A stretch of 46,818 bases of DNA from Plectonema radiosum NIES-515 (GCF_025753815.1 NZ_JAOWRF010000368.1:1-46818); one strand, 5' to 3'; counted from the first letter of the stretch, positions 17,173 through 24,882 are shown. Numbers and translations: made by a program. The notes: generated from the sequence alone by a model not told the origin.

Positions 17173-18225
17173 ATGTCCCAACCAAACTTTCTAAGCGAAA
17201 CTGATATAGACACATTAATAAACCTTTTGCTTCGTAGCCAACAATCAAGAACACGAGAAGCACTATGTTTAAGTATTGGAATCGATCCCAAGCGACTTTC
17301 ATTTCTCAGAGACTCTTCAGATGCTGATTTTTTTCTCCTGTTCATTCAGTATTTAAATGAAATAGGCGATACAGAAGCTCTTTGTCAACTTTGTTGTAAG
17401 GAACTATTTCCTATTTTTCATAAAGGAACACATAGTCTGATTTTAAGTGATATTGCAGTCAAACTTAATTGTAACCATCAGTTTAGTCAGAATTCCTCCA
17501 ATAATAAACAGCCTACTTCTTCAGCATCTAATCCCGCTGCTGAATTCAACGACAATTTATCTAATCAACCGAATGTATCAAAACCGAAATCACTTTTTAC
17601 GAGAATTGTTTACCACAAAAATAAATTGTTTGCAGTTGCCGCAATTCTTGCATTTGGGTTAATAGGGCATCCAGTTTATGAATCTCTTAAACCCTCACCT
17701 CAATTAGTCGAAGATAAGATGCTAACAGAGAAAGCGCGACTAGTTTGGTCTGAGACTGAAGGGAAAATAGGACCCTATAAGGAACATACGGTAATAGTTA
17801 AACCTACAAATGTAAACCTTCGTAATTTTAGTGTTGAAGCCCAATTTTATAATCCGTATAATGGTGCAATGGAGAATTGGACTTATGGTTTTGCATTTTG
17901 GCCGCAAAATCCAAATAATAATCTTAAGGTTTCATCGTTTGATATCTGGGTTACTTCAAAGGAAAAAGAATGGCGTTTCGGTGGAACTAGTAGATCTTCA
18001 AATGGCAAATTATCAAATCTTAATGTTTCCGAGAAAGGCTCAAATAAATTACGTTTAACTGTCAAAGAAAATAAAGCTAAAATTTTTGTTAATGATATAT
18101 ACATTGAAACCTTTGATGTTTCAGACTTTACGAATAAAGGAGATGTGCTTTTAATAATAAAAGACGGTATAAGTGGTAAATCAGTCAAATATGAAAACCT
18201 GAAAATTTGGTCTTTAGATAACTGA
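17173..18225 (+). CDS. EAD - transmembrane - LamG-like protein, partner of the CHAT protease
   Basis: 350 residues, 17 bases after the CHAT gene, so almost surely the same operon. Residues 7-100 are an EAD closely related to that of the CHAT protein (shared ALCL, IGI, DADF, KEL, KLNC; 38 of 70 identical by hand). A polar Ser/Asn linker follows (101-140), then one membrane helix at 151-169 (KLFAVAAILAFGLIGHPVY). The C-terminus (about 185-350) is beta-rich with FSVEAQFYNP, YGFAFWPQN, KLRLTVKENKAKIFVND and YENLKIWSL, the pattern of LamG/DUF1080-like jelly rolls. Predicted topology: EAD in the cytoplasm, jelly roll outside the plasma membrane. I infer a membrane sensor or anchor that recruits the protease. 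Its stop is 5 bases from the convergent MazF stop. Confidence 0.75.
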   Translation: MSQPNFLSETDIDTLINLLLRSQQSRTREALCLSIGIDPKRLSFLRDSSDADFFLLFIQYLNEIGDTEALCQLCCKELFPIFHKGTHSLILSDIAVKLNCNHQFSQNSSNNKQPTSSASNPAAEFNDNLSNQPNVSKPKSLFTRIVYHKNKLFAVAAILAFGLIGHPVYESLKPSPQLVEDKMLTEKARLVWSETEGKIGPYKEHTVIVKPTNVNLRNFSVEAQFYNPYNGAMENWTYGFAFWPQNPNNNLKVSSFDIWVTSKEKEWRFGGTSRSSNGKLSNLNVSEKGSNKLRLTVKENKAKIFVNDIYIETFDVSDFTNKGDVLLIIKDGISGKSVKYENLKIWSLDN

Positions 18226-18230
18226 TATAC

Positions 18231-18572
18231 TTAGCGTCCCAGCCCTAAATGTAGCTTCAAAGCAGCATCAACTAATTGCATCAATTCCTCGCTTAAACTA
18301 CCCAGCACTTCTCCAACAATCCGTTGTTTAGAAATTGTTCGCACCTGTTGCGATCGCACCTTAGAAGGTTTGGGTAAACCACTGTCCTCTGAATTCAGCA
18401 AAACCTCGAAGGGATAGACACGGCTGACATTAGACGTGAGTGGTAAAATCGTCACCGTACTAGCAGCATGGTTATTCGCATCATTGCTTACCACCAGCAC
18501 TCTTCCGCGTTTGTACATTTCAGAGCCTACCACAGGGCTAAGGTTCGCATAGTAAATTTCACCACGCTTCAT
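18231..18572 (-). CDS. MazF/PemK-type endoribonuclease toxin, copy 1
   Basis: 113 residues beginning MKRGEIYYANLSPVVGSEMY, with RGRVLVVSNDANNHAASTVT, ILPLTS and the C-terminal helix. This is the SH3-like MazF fold; MazF enzymes cut mRNA at short motifs. The start lies inside the antitoxin gene (14-base overlap), which implies translational coupling. A second copy at 19611-19949 differs at only one of the first 111 residues (Val86 here, Ala there) and at the extreme C-terminus (GLGR here, GLD there). Confidence 0.92.
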   Translation of the reverse strand: MKRGEIYYANLSPVVGSEMYKRGRVLVVSNDANNHAASTVTILPLTSNVSRVYPFEVLLNSEDSGLPKPSKVRSQQVRTISKQRIVGEVLGSLSEELMQLVDAALKLHLGLGR

Positions 18573-18783
18573 CTGTCAACCCATCCGCAACCGTCACATC
18601 CCAATCTGCATCAACTTCTCTAGAAGCTTCTCGGTAAGCTTCCTCTAGTTCTCGACTCCGCAATAATTCCACCGCTTCCGAAATCACTTGAGAGCGAGAT
18701 TTGTAACCTGACGCAACTTTGTAATTCTCAACAAACTGCACCAAAGACAGTGGTAAGGAAATTGATAACTTTTCCGAGTGCAT
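18559..18783 (-). CDS. RHH antitoxin of MazF copy 1
   Basis: 74 residues beginning MHSEKLSISLPLSLVQFVEN, with GYKSRSQVISEAVELLRSRE: a CopG/ParD-type ribbon-helix-helix N-terminus. The acidic C-terminal tail (REVDADWDVTVADGLTDEAW) would wrap the toxin. The 3' end overlaps the toxin start by 14 bases. Compared with copy 2, six of eight differences fall in the first 22 residues (DNA-binding part). It probably autorepresses with the toxin. Confidence 0.9.
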   Translation of the reverse strand: MHSEKLSISLPLSLVQFVENYKVASGYKSRSQVISEAVELLRSRELEEAYREASREVDADWDVTVADGLTDEAW

Positions 18784-19066
18784 CGTATTACCAATTGGTA
18801 ATCATAAATATTCTTACTAAAAAGTAGCATTATAGATGGCTTTTGTGGCAAAGATAATGATTTCGCGCGATCGCACCAAGCGCTCAATTTAGGATAGTTA
18901 CTCAAGAATACGTGCCCTCGCCGCAACAAGGATACAATTATTACTTGCATATTCCATACTGTAAGCGATCGCTAATCTCAAAATCACGACAAAAAAGCGA
19001 TCACCTTCTTCCACCAAGCTATGATTCCTCAACAGCTTGTTAGTTTTAATTAATTCTTCGTTTAAG

Positions 19067-19252
19067 TTACGCTGACTTTACTAATGTCTTCGCCATTTCC
19101 TCACGCAAGGCTTCTAAAAACATAGAATCGTTAGTGATATCAGAGATTTCATCCTCATTTAGGTTTTCTAGCTTGAGACGTTCCTCATATGCATTGATTC
19201 GATAGTCCAAAGCCTCAATAATAAACCGGATTGCTTTAGGCGATAGTTCCAC
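19067..19252 (-). CDS. small acidic protein, possible antitoxin to the 108-aa neighbour
   Basis: 61 residues beginning MELSPKAIRFIIEALDYRIN, with AYEERLKLENLNEDEISDIT and FLEALREEM: two amphipathic helices and a high Glu/Asp content. It starts 14 bases after the stop of the 108-residue gene on the same strand, so the two are cotranscribed. The size, acidity and pairing suggest an antitoxin or immunity protein. I do not recognise the family; the role is inferred from position. Confidence 0.6.
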   Translation of the reverse strand: MELSPKAIRFIIEALDYRINAYEERLKLENLNEDEISDITNDSMFLEALREEMAKTLVKSA

Positions 19253-19266
19253 AATTAGGTTCCTCT

Positions 19267-19593
19267 TTAACTAACTTTCTCAAATAATGTATCTACCTGT
19301 CGAAGTGCTGCTTTATATTCTTCCATTACCATTGTGTAACGAGGCTCCCAAGACCAGTGGTTGCCATAATCATTCACTAATTCTATTTGGTCTGGAATGA
19401 TAGTACCCTGATTTAATCTCCACCAGTTTTTTCCTCTTCCTTGAGTTGCAAAGGTCGAGATTCCTCCAGAATTAGCTACCACCACTACCTCGTTATCAGA
19501 CTCATAGGTTTCAATATCTTGGGGACGGACATTATCCATTCTAGGGAAGTTAGCATTGCCCTGACGGTAGAGAGTGGTCGGAGTTATTCTCAT
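19267..19593 (-). CDS. Tse2-like putative ADP-ribosyltransferase toxin
   Basis: 108 residues with LYRQGNANFPRMDNVRPQDI, VVVVANSGGISTFATQGRGK, NWWRLNQGTIIPDQIELVND and NHWSWEPRYTMVMEEYKAAL. The order of LYR, a GG(I/T)S(T/V)F motif, WW.L..GT.IP and a C-terminal E.Y helix resembles the Tse2 ADP-ribosyltransferase-toxin family, in which small cytotoxic proteins pair with an antitoxin. The acidic 61-residue protein follows directly. The family call is from memory of the pattern; another small toxin family is possible. Confidence 0.55.
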   Translation of the reverse strand: MRITPTTLYRQGNANFPRMDNVRPQDIETYESDNEVVVVANSGGISTFATQGRGKNWWRLNQGTIIPDQIELVNDYGNHWSWEPRYTMVMEEYKAALRQVDTLFEKVS

Positions 19594-19610
19594 TCCTAAT
19601 TATCTTTTAT

Positions 19611-19949
19611 TCAATCCAGCCCTAAATGTAGCTTCAGCGCAGCATCAACTAATTGCATCAACTCCTCGCTTAAACTACCCAGCACTTCTCCAGCAATGCG
19701 TTGCTTAGAAATTGTTCGCACCTGTTGCGATCGCACCTTAGAAGGTTTGGGTAAACCACTGTCCTCTGAATTCAGCAAAACCTCGAAGGGATAGACACGG
19801 CTGACATTAGACGTGAGTGGTAAAATCGTCACCGTACTAGCAGCATGGTTATTCGCATCATTGCTTACCACCAGCACTCTTCCGCGTTTGTACATTTCAG
19901 AGCCTACCACAGGGCTAAGGTTCGCATAGTAAATTTCACCACGCTTCAT
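19611..19949 (-). CDS. MazF/PemK-type endoribonuclease toxin, copy 2
   Basis: 112 residues, virtually the same protein as copy 1 (18231-18572): Ala86 instead of Val86 and a GLD end. The DNA is nearly identical over the whole gene, so duplication or gene conversion is recent. The same 14-base overlap with its antitoxin is kept. It lies 17 bases downstream (in transcription: upstream) of the Tse2-like gene, so the three minus-strand units may be read as one long transcript. Confidence 0.92.
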   Translation of the reverse strand: MKRGEIYYANLSPVVGSEMYKRGRVLVVSNDANNHAASTVTILPLTSNVSRVYPFEVLLNSEDSGLPKPSKVRSQQVRTISKQRIAGEVLGSLSEELMQLVDAALKLHLGLD

Positions 19950-20160
19950 CTGTCAACCCATCCGCAACCGTCACATCCCAATCTGAATCAACTTCTCTAG
20001 AAGCGTCTCGGTAAGCTTCCTCTAGTTCTCGACTCCGCAATAATTCCACCGCTTCCGAAATCACTTGAGAGCGAGATTTGTAACCTGACGCAACCTGATA
20101 ATTCTCAATAAACTTCACCAGGGACTGTGGCAAAGAAATCGATATCTTTTCAACGTGCAT
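19936..20160 (-). CDS. RHH antitoxin of MazF copy 2
   Basis: 74 residues beginning MHVEKISISLPQSLVKFIEN, with the same GYKSRSQVISEAVELLRSRE core as copy 1. Changes relative to copy 1 are at positions 3, 6, 12, 16, 18, 22, 52 and 59. The first six lie in the RHH strand and first helix, so operator choice may differ, while the toxin-binding tail is almost unchanged. Confidence 0.9.
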   Translation of the reverse strand: MHVEKISISLPQSLVKFIENYQVASGYKSRSQVISEAVELLRSRELEEAYRDASREVDSDWDVTVADGLTDEAW

Positions 20161-20254
20161 AGTATGACTATTTGGTAATCATAAATCTTCTTACTAAATG
20201 GTAGCAGTGGAAATAAGTAGGTATTACAAGCTTTTTGGCTGACGTTAAGTTATA

Positions 20255-20283
20255 TTAACGATATATCGCGATATGTCTATAAT
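20255..20283 (+). promoter_or_regulatory. padR promoter with palindromic operator in the spacer
   Basis: A -10 box TATAAT at 20278-20283 and a -35-like TTAACG at 20255-20260 are separated by exactly 17 bases. The spacer contains a perfect 12-bp palindrome, ATATCGCGATAT (20263-20274). This position is ideal for repression, and PadR proteins often bind palindromes at their own promoter. Autoregulation is inferred. Confidence 0.6.
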
Positions 20284-20314
20284 GAAATTACGAATACATT
20301 GAGAGAAAACTTCT

Positions 20315-20869
20315 ATGTTTTTAGGACTTCATAGACATCGGCACTTTTTTGAGTCTGGATGCGACGATATGCCACCCAAAGGACGGCATCATCACCACGG
20401 TCGCGGTAAAAGACGAGATTGGGGAGACGAGCGACGGACTCCGCGTGGTGACATTAAATACATTTTGTTGGAGTTACTTGCAGAGGAACCCCGACATGGA
20501 TACGAATTGATTAAAGAATTAGAAGCGCGTTACGGCGGCTTCTGGAAACCAAGCCCAGGCTCAGTTTACCCCACTCTGCAACTACTTGAGGAAGGGGGTT
20601 ATCTCACCTTTGAACAGATCGAAGGGAGGAAAGTATATACCATTACTGAGAGTGGGAAAGAATTACTTAGTAAAAGAGGCGATCGCACACCATCGATGGA
20701 CAGGGGAAACAGACCCCAACAGCTAATCGAATTGAAAGAAGCGATCGGTGATCTCGGTGCAGCAGTAATGCAAGTTGCTCGCAGTAACAATGCCGATAAA
20801 GTCACCAGAGTACGCGAAATTCTCAACCGAGTCAAACGCGAAATTTACAGCATCTTAGCAGAAGAGTGA
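20315..20869 (+). CDS. PadR-family transcriptional regulator with His-rich N-terminus
   Basis: 184 residues. The winged-helix PadR domain starts near residue 45: GDIKYILLELLAEEPRHGYE, LIKELEARYGGFWKPSPGSV and YPTLQLLEEGGYLTFEQIEG, then RKVYTITESGKELL. The C-terminal helices (QLIELKEAIGDLGAAVMQVA) are for dimerisation. The first 40 residues hold many His and Arg (HRHRH, RHHHHGRGKRR), which might bind metal or DNA. ATG 20369 (MPPKGRHHHH) is an alternative start. There is no adjacent transporter gene to suggest a target. Confidence 0.88.
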   Translation: MFLGLHRHRHFFESGCDDMPPKGRHHHHGRGKRRDWGDERRTPRGDIKYILLELLAEEPRHGYELIKELEARYGGFWKPSPGSVYPTLQLLEEGGYLTFEQIEGRKVYTITESGKELLSKRGDRTPSMDRGNRPQQLIELKEAIGDLGAAVMQVARSNNADKVTRVREILNRVKREIYSILAEE

Positions 20870-20925
20870 GAAGTTAGGAGTGAGAAGTTAGGAGTGAGAA
20901 GTTAGCAGTTAGGAGTTAGGAGTTA

Positions 20926-21103
20926 GGAGTGAGAAGTTAAGAGTGAGGAGTTATACCATTTCTCTATAAAGATGAAGTTCAAATTAGCCCACCTTGGTGG
21001 GCTTTGTTCCTTTGGGAGTGAGAAGTTAAGAGTGAGGAGTTATACCATTTCTCTATAAAGATGAAGTTCAAATTAGCCCACCTTGGTGGGCTTTGTTCCT
21101 TTA
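20926..21103 (+). repeat. 89-bp tandem duplication with terminator-like hairpin
   Basis: Two copies (20926-21014 and 21015-21103) of a segment starting GGAGTGAGAAGTTAAGAGTG. Each copy contains TTATACCATTTCTC and a strong hairpin AGCCCACC-TT-GGTGGGCT followed by TTGTTCC (stems at 20986-21003 and 21075-21092). The hairpins could end padR transcription. The second copy forms the left part of the MITE at 21037-21164. Confidence 0.85.
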
Positions 21104-21164
21104 GCGTAGCGTGCGCTTGGTTCAGGGCAATAAAGCACAACATCATAGAGAATTGGTATAACTC
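21037..21164. mobile_element. MITE-like element, about 128 bp
   Basis: The left end GAGTTATACCATTTCTCTAT (21037-21056) is matched by the complement of GAGTTATACCAATTCTCTAT at the right end (21145-21164), with GATG following inward on both sides. The inside carries the AGCCCACC hairpin. No coding capacity. Confidence 0.6.
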
Positions 21165-21315
21165 ATAACTCATAACTCATAACTCCTAACTCCTAACTCC
21201 TACCTCCTAACTCATAACTCCTACCTCCTACCTCCTAACTCCTAACTCCTAACTCCTAACTCCTAACTCCTACCTCCTACCTCCTAACTCCTAACTCCTA
21301 ACTCCTAACTCCTAA
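21165..21315. repeat. heptamer STRR tract (AACTCCT/AACTCAT)
   Basis: About twenty copies of a 7-bp unit, mostly AACTCCT, with ACCTCCT and AACTCAT variants. These are short tandemly repeated repetitive sequences typical of heterocystous cyanobacteria. The complementary orientation (AGGAGTT/GAGAAGTT) occurs at 20874-20950 after padR. Confidence 0.9.
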
Positions 21316-21318
21316 CTC

Positions 21319-22362
21319 TTAAAGTGCTTCGGGGGGAGCAATATCAGATCCGACACTGACACCAGAACTACTAGACCTAAGTCCGGGTGTAGTAGTTTGT
21401 TCCATTCGTTGGGATGATTTTGAAGCAGCTGAAGGTGTAACGTCATCTGGAATCACCGCTCTGTCGGCATTTGCTTGCTGAGACATCATAGACAATCCTC
21501 CGACTGCTCCAGCAACCAAAGCTGTATACCCGACATATAAATGTACCGGACGTATATTTAATCCCAATCCTGGGGAACTATTTTTCAGCTTAGAACTGAT
21601 GGGTAAAATTGCTTTTGCGATCTCAGGTGCAGGTAAAGCCGCAATTAAATTTGTGCCATTTAACCCTAAAGCATTTCCCATCACCCGGATAAACCCACGC
21701 AGGTAGACATCTTCTGGCAATGACTCAACGTTGCCATTTTCCACAGCTTCCATATGATAGATTGGGATGTGAGTGTAAACCTTAAGTTGCGAGAGAGAAA
21801 GACCTTGAGCAAATCGCGCTTGTCGTAATTGTTGACCGATTTTGCGTAGAGTTTCTATGCGTTGTTCAGCCGCAAGTTGCTTGGCTATTTCCGCTTTGTC
21901 GGGTTTTTTAGTGCGTTTTAACCAATGCGTTGGTGTTTTAGCGATCGCATTGGCAGAGCTTCTCCCAGAGAAGGGTGCCGTTTGCGAAGGCAAATTTTCT
22001 TCATTAGTATTTGTGTTTAATTTAACAGTACTTAAACACTGCGATAAGTCGCTATTTTCTGATTCCGCAGATGGTGAATCAGCAGTATTTATCTGTTGAT
22101 TATCTGTAACTTTTGGTTCTTGTGTTGCAAATTGCTGAAATGATAAAGCGATCGCTTCTCTGCTAATAGCTTTAAACAACACCTTAGCTTCTTCAGATGA
22201 AGAACCTAGCAAATTTTGTAACGTAGCCAAAGCATTGCGATAAACTTTGCTGCGGTGCAATTTCGCTTCTATTTGACCTAGAAGCGATCGCAAATCATCT
22301 TGAGAAATTTGAATAGAAGAATTTCCGGGAATTGTTAATAAATATACAGGTGTGGTAGTCAT
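21319..22362 (-). CDS. RodZ-like helix-turn-helix membrane protein
   Basis: 347 residues. The central HTH_25 domain (about 175-245) includes IGQQLRQARFAQGLSLSQLK, VYTHIPIYHMEAVENGN and LPEDVYLRGFIRVMGNALGL, the same pattern as RodZ. A membrane segment follows at about 275-295 (VHLYVGYTALVAGAVGGLSM), then a Ser/Thr-rich tail of about 50 residues. The first 90 residues are a separate helical part (ISQDDLRSLLGQIEAKLHRS). Unlike RodZ (24008-24856), the HTH is internal and there is no DUF4115 domain. Probably an inner-membrane protein of cell shape or division; function unproven. Confidence 0.78.
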   Translation of the reverse strand: MTTTPVYLLTIPGNSSIQISQDDLRSLLGQIEAKLHRSKVYRNALATLQNLLGSSSEEAKVLFKAISREAIALSFQQFATQEPKVTDNQQINTADSPSAESENSDLSQCLSTVKLNTNTNEENLPSQTAPFSGRSSANAIAKTPTHWLKRTKKPDKAEIAKQLAAEQRIETLRKIGQQLRQARFAQGLSLSQLKVYTHIPIYHMEAVENGNVESLPEDVYLRGFIRVMGNALGLNGTNLIAALPAPEIAKAILPISSKLKNSSPGLGLNIRPVHLYVGYTALVAGAVGGLSMMSQQANADRAVIPDDVTPSAASKSSQRMEQTTTPGLRSSSSGVSVGSDIAPPEAL

Positions 22363-22944
22363 ATTTTAAGCCTCTGCCAATCGCTCAAAAAGTAGTTTTA
22401 CATGTGTAATTTCTTCGATGCTTTCATACCCAATCCGGACGGTTAAGTATCAATTTTCTCCCGTTATCAACAACTTTGTAAAGATTTTTGCTATGCGCGT
22501 GATTTCTTTAGTCTTTTAAAGCCTTATGCCTTAAAGAAAAAAGTTTTCTCTCCGTATTGAGCCAGTCACGAAAAACAGCAGATGCATAGACTAAATATTG
22601 CATCTAAGTACGAAAGTATTTATTGAAAAATACCGTAAATATTATTACTTAAATCTCAGTACGACGATGGACTGTTAATTCTCAATCATGATTTTTTCTA
22701 AGTAAGTTTTTTAAATTAAGGTTAAATATGTATCTATCTAAAGATAGAGATGATTGATTATTGTAGATAGTTAACCCTTGGTTGCACCCTGAGAGTGTTT
22801 TTCTATCTACATTACAAGGCTTGAAAAATGCGGTTTAATGAAACTTAATAGCTATTAAACAATGAAGGTGAATGGGGCATTGGACATTGGACATTGGTAA
22901 CAATTGTTTTCCTTTCTCCCTTTCCCTTTTCCCGTTTCCCCCTC
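22363..22944. other. A/T-rich intergenic region
   Basis: No gene seen. It holds the presumed promoter of the minus-strand RodZ-like gene at the left and, near 22870-22900, a short GGACATTGGACATTGG repeat followed by a pyrimidine-rich stretch just beyond the hydrolase stop. Nothing else stands out. Confidence 0.5.
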
Positions 22945-23802
22945 TTATTTAAGAGCTTGCACTTTTTCGACAAAAGACTGCACCCATTGCAGATATTGCA
23001 ACGGGGCAACATCTGCTGTGTTGTGATGTTCTGCACCGGGAATTAAAATTAATTTTTTTGGTTCTGGTGCAGCAGCATACAGATTTTCACTTCCTAAAGC
23101 GGGTATAGTTGAATCGGCAGTGCCGTGAATGAATAAAACTGGCATTTTCAAGCGTGGTACTTTTTTAATCGATTCAAACCGCTGTGTCAGAATTAAATTG
23201 ACGGGAAACATGGAAAACATGTTCCTGGCAGTTACTAACTCCTGAATCGAGGTAAAAGAGCTTTCCACAATCAAACCGGCAGCGTCTGGGTGTTTAACTG
23301 CCAAATCGACGGCTATTGCTCCTCCTAGAGAATGTCCATAGATATAAATTTCTTTTTGGGGAATCTGTCGTTGCTGCACGAGGTAATTCCAAGCTGTAGC
23401 AGCATCTTGATAAACCCGCATTTCGTTGGGAAAACTGCCTTGACTGCGACCATAACCGCGATAATCAATCAGCAAGACCGAAAATCCTAGTTGATGAAAT
23501 CGTTTCGCATGAGCTACATTGGCTCCAATATTGATACCGTTACCGTGCAAATACAACAACACCTTGGGGTTGAGTTGATTTGCTTTTATCCACCAACCGT
23601 GGATGTGTTCCACCTTACCAAATGTGGTTGGTACGGGTAGCCAAACTTCCTCGTAAGGAAGCCCAAAAGATTCTGGTGTCTTTTCGATCGCAGAAGAGGG
23701 AAAGAAAATGAACCGAGTTTGCTGAAAATAAAGATATAAACAAATAGTACAGTAGGCGATCGCCGCAACTACTCCCAGCCAAAATAGTAATTTGAATAAC
23801 AT
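22945..23802 (-). CDS. alpha/beta hydrolase, membrane-anchored (ABHD13/Bem46-like)
   Basis: 285 residues. The N-terminal membrane helix is at about 5-27 (LLFWLGVVAAIAYCTICLYL). The hydrolase core has LYLHGNG (oxyanion), VLLIDYRGYGRSQG, the nucleophile Ser158 in YGHSLGG, Asp230 in IHGTADSTIP and His259/260 in GAEHHN. The catalytic triad is complete. The Bem46/ABHD13 architecture suggests a membrane-bound serine hydrolase (esterase or thioesterase) facing the cytoplasm or periplasm; substrate unknown. It is transcribed away from rodZ. Confidence 0.87.
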   Translation of the reverse strand: MLFKLLFWLGVVAAIAYCTICLYLYFQQTRFIFFPSSAIEKTPESFGLPYEEVWLPVPTTFGKVEHIHGWWIKANQLNPKVLLYLHGNGINIGANVAHAKRFHQLGFSVLLIDYRGYGRSQGSFPNEMRVYQDAATAWNYLVQQRQIPQKEIYIYGHSLGGAIAVDLAVKHPDAAGLIVESSFTSIQELVTARNMFSMFPVNLILTQRFESIKKVPRLKMPVLFIHGTADSTIPALGSENLYAAAPEPKKLILIPGAEHHNTADVAPLQYLQWVQSFVEKVQALK

Positions 23803-24007
23803 TTGTATTATAAGTTTCCGTTTTTTTCTGATCGTGTACGCTATTTTATATTTTGAAAGGTATTTATAAATACAATAGTCATTGTTGAACTGGATGGATC
23901 AATATGTTAGAATTATGATTTTATTATCTTGGCAAGTATTATTCATCAGTTTAGCAAATTAGTCCCCTTTTATACATTGATTTAAGTAGTTTATCTCTTT
24001 AATAATA

Positions 24008-24856
24008 ATGAGTGGATATCAGGAGAAGGCTGTGACACTTTTCAATGAGCCTCAACAAGAGCAACTCAAGGAAATAGGTGCATATTTAGGGCAAGTTCGA
24101 CAAGAAAAATCTATACGTATAGAAGAAATAGCTGCTAAAACTTTGATTCGACAACCTTTTTTAGAAGCTTTAGAAGAAGGACGATTTGAAGATTTGCCTG
24201 AGCCTATTTATGTGCAAGGATTTATTCGTCGCTATGGAGATATTTTAGGGTTAGATGGTACTTCTTTAGCACGCTCTTTTGCGATTAATTTTTTTCTTTT
24301 TGACTCGGAAAATGATCGTAACAATCTAGAGAAAAAACCAAATCTATATATACCTCTGGCAGTACCTTATATCCTTTTATTAGCAGTTGCTTCTTTTGGA
24401 TTGTTTTATATACTCAATCCACGTCGTCCAACTCAAGGAGTTAGTCAGAAACAAAACTCCTCAATCGTAGCTAAACAAAAAACAGCACCTATCCCGAAAA
24501 AAGCCAACCCAACAACATTACCTTCACCGACAGCCAAATTTACACCAACTTCCACACCATCTCCAAGCGCTGACGCAAATTCAACAGTTGAAGTAACCTT
24601 AGAACTTCAAGACAAATCATGGTTACAAGTAAAAGAGGATGGTAAGACTACATTTGAGGGAAATTTAGAAAAGGGACAGCGAAAAACCTGGACAGCAAAA
24701 AAACAGTTAACTATACGCTCTGGTAATGCAGGTGCTGTATTAGTAACTGCGAATAAAAAACAACCCAAAATTTTAGGAAATGTTGGGACTATCAAGGAAG
24801 TTACTTTTACCCCAGAAGTTAAAAGTCAAGATTCAGGAGGTGCGGAGGCACGGTAG
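24008..24856 (+). CDS. RodZ-family cell-shape protein
   Basis: 282 residues. The cytoplasmic HTH_25 domain (about 20-85) includes LKEIGAYLGQVRQEKSIRIE, EIAAKTLIRQPFLEALEEGR and LPEPIYVQGFIRRYGDILGL. One membrane helix is at about 114-134 (IPLAVPYILLLAVASFGLFY). A Pro/Thr/Ser-rich spacer follows (145-190). A C-terminal DUF4115 beta-domain (195-270) has VEVTLELQDKSWLQVKEDGK and GNVGTIKEVTF. RodZ links MreB to the membrane in rod elongation. The stop codon (24854-24856) lies inside a GTAGAGACG hairpin repeat, so the C-terminal end may have been altered by the repeat. Confidence 0.88.
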   Translation: MSGYQEKAVTLFNEPQQEQLKEIGAYLGQVRQEKSIRIEEIAAKTLIRQPFLEALEEGRFEDLPEPIYVQGFIRRYGDILGLDGTSLARSFAINFFLFDSENDRNNLEKKPNLYIPLAVPYILLLAVASFGLFYILNPRRPTQGVSQKQNSSIVAKQKTAPIPKKANPTTLPSPTAKFTPTSTPSPSADANSTVEVTLELQDKSWLQVKEDGKTTFEGNLEKGQRKTWTAKKQLTIRSGNAGAVLVTANKKQPKILGNVGTIKEVTFTPEVKSQDSGGAEAR

Positions 24857-24882
24857 AGACGTTCCACACCGAACGTCTTTAC
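24853..24882 (+). terminator. GTAGAGACG hairpin overlapping the rodZ stop
   Basis: GTAGAGACGTTC (24853-24864) pairs with GAACGTCTTTAC (24871-24882), with one G-T mismatch and a 6-nt loop. It lies between the convergent rodZ and gatA genes. It belongs to the repeat family listed in the findings. Confidence 0.55.

Noticed and set aside
21165-21315. CRISPR-like array
   Set aside because: The period is 7 bp with no spacers; this is a heptamer tandem repeat.
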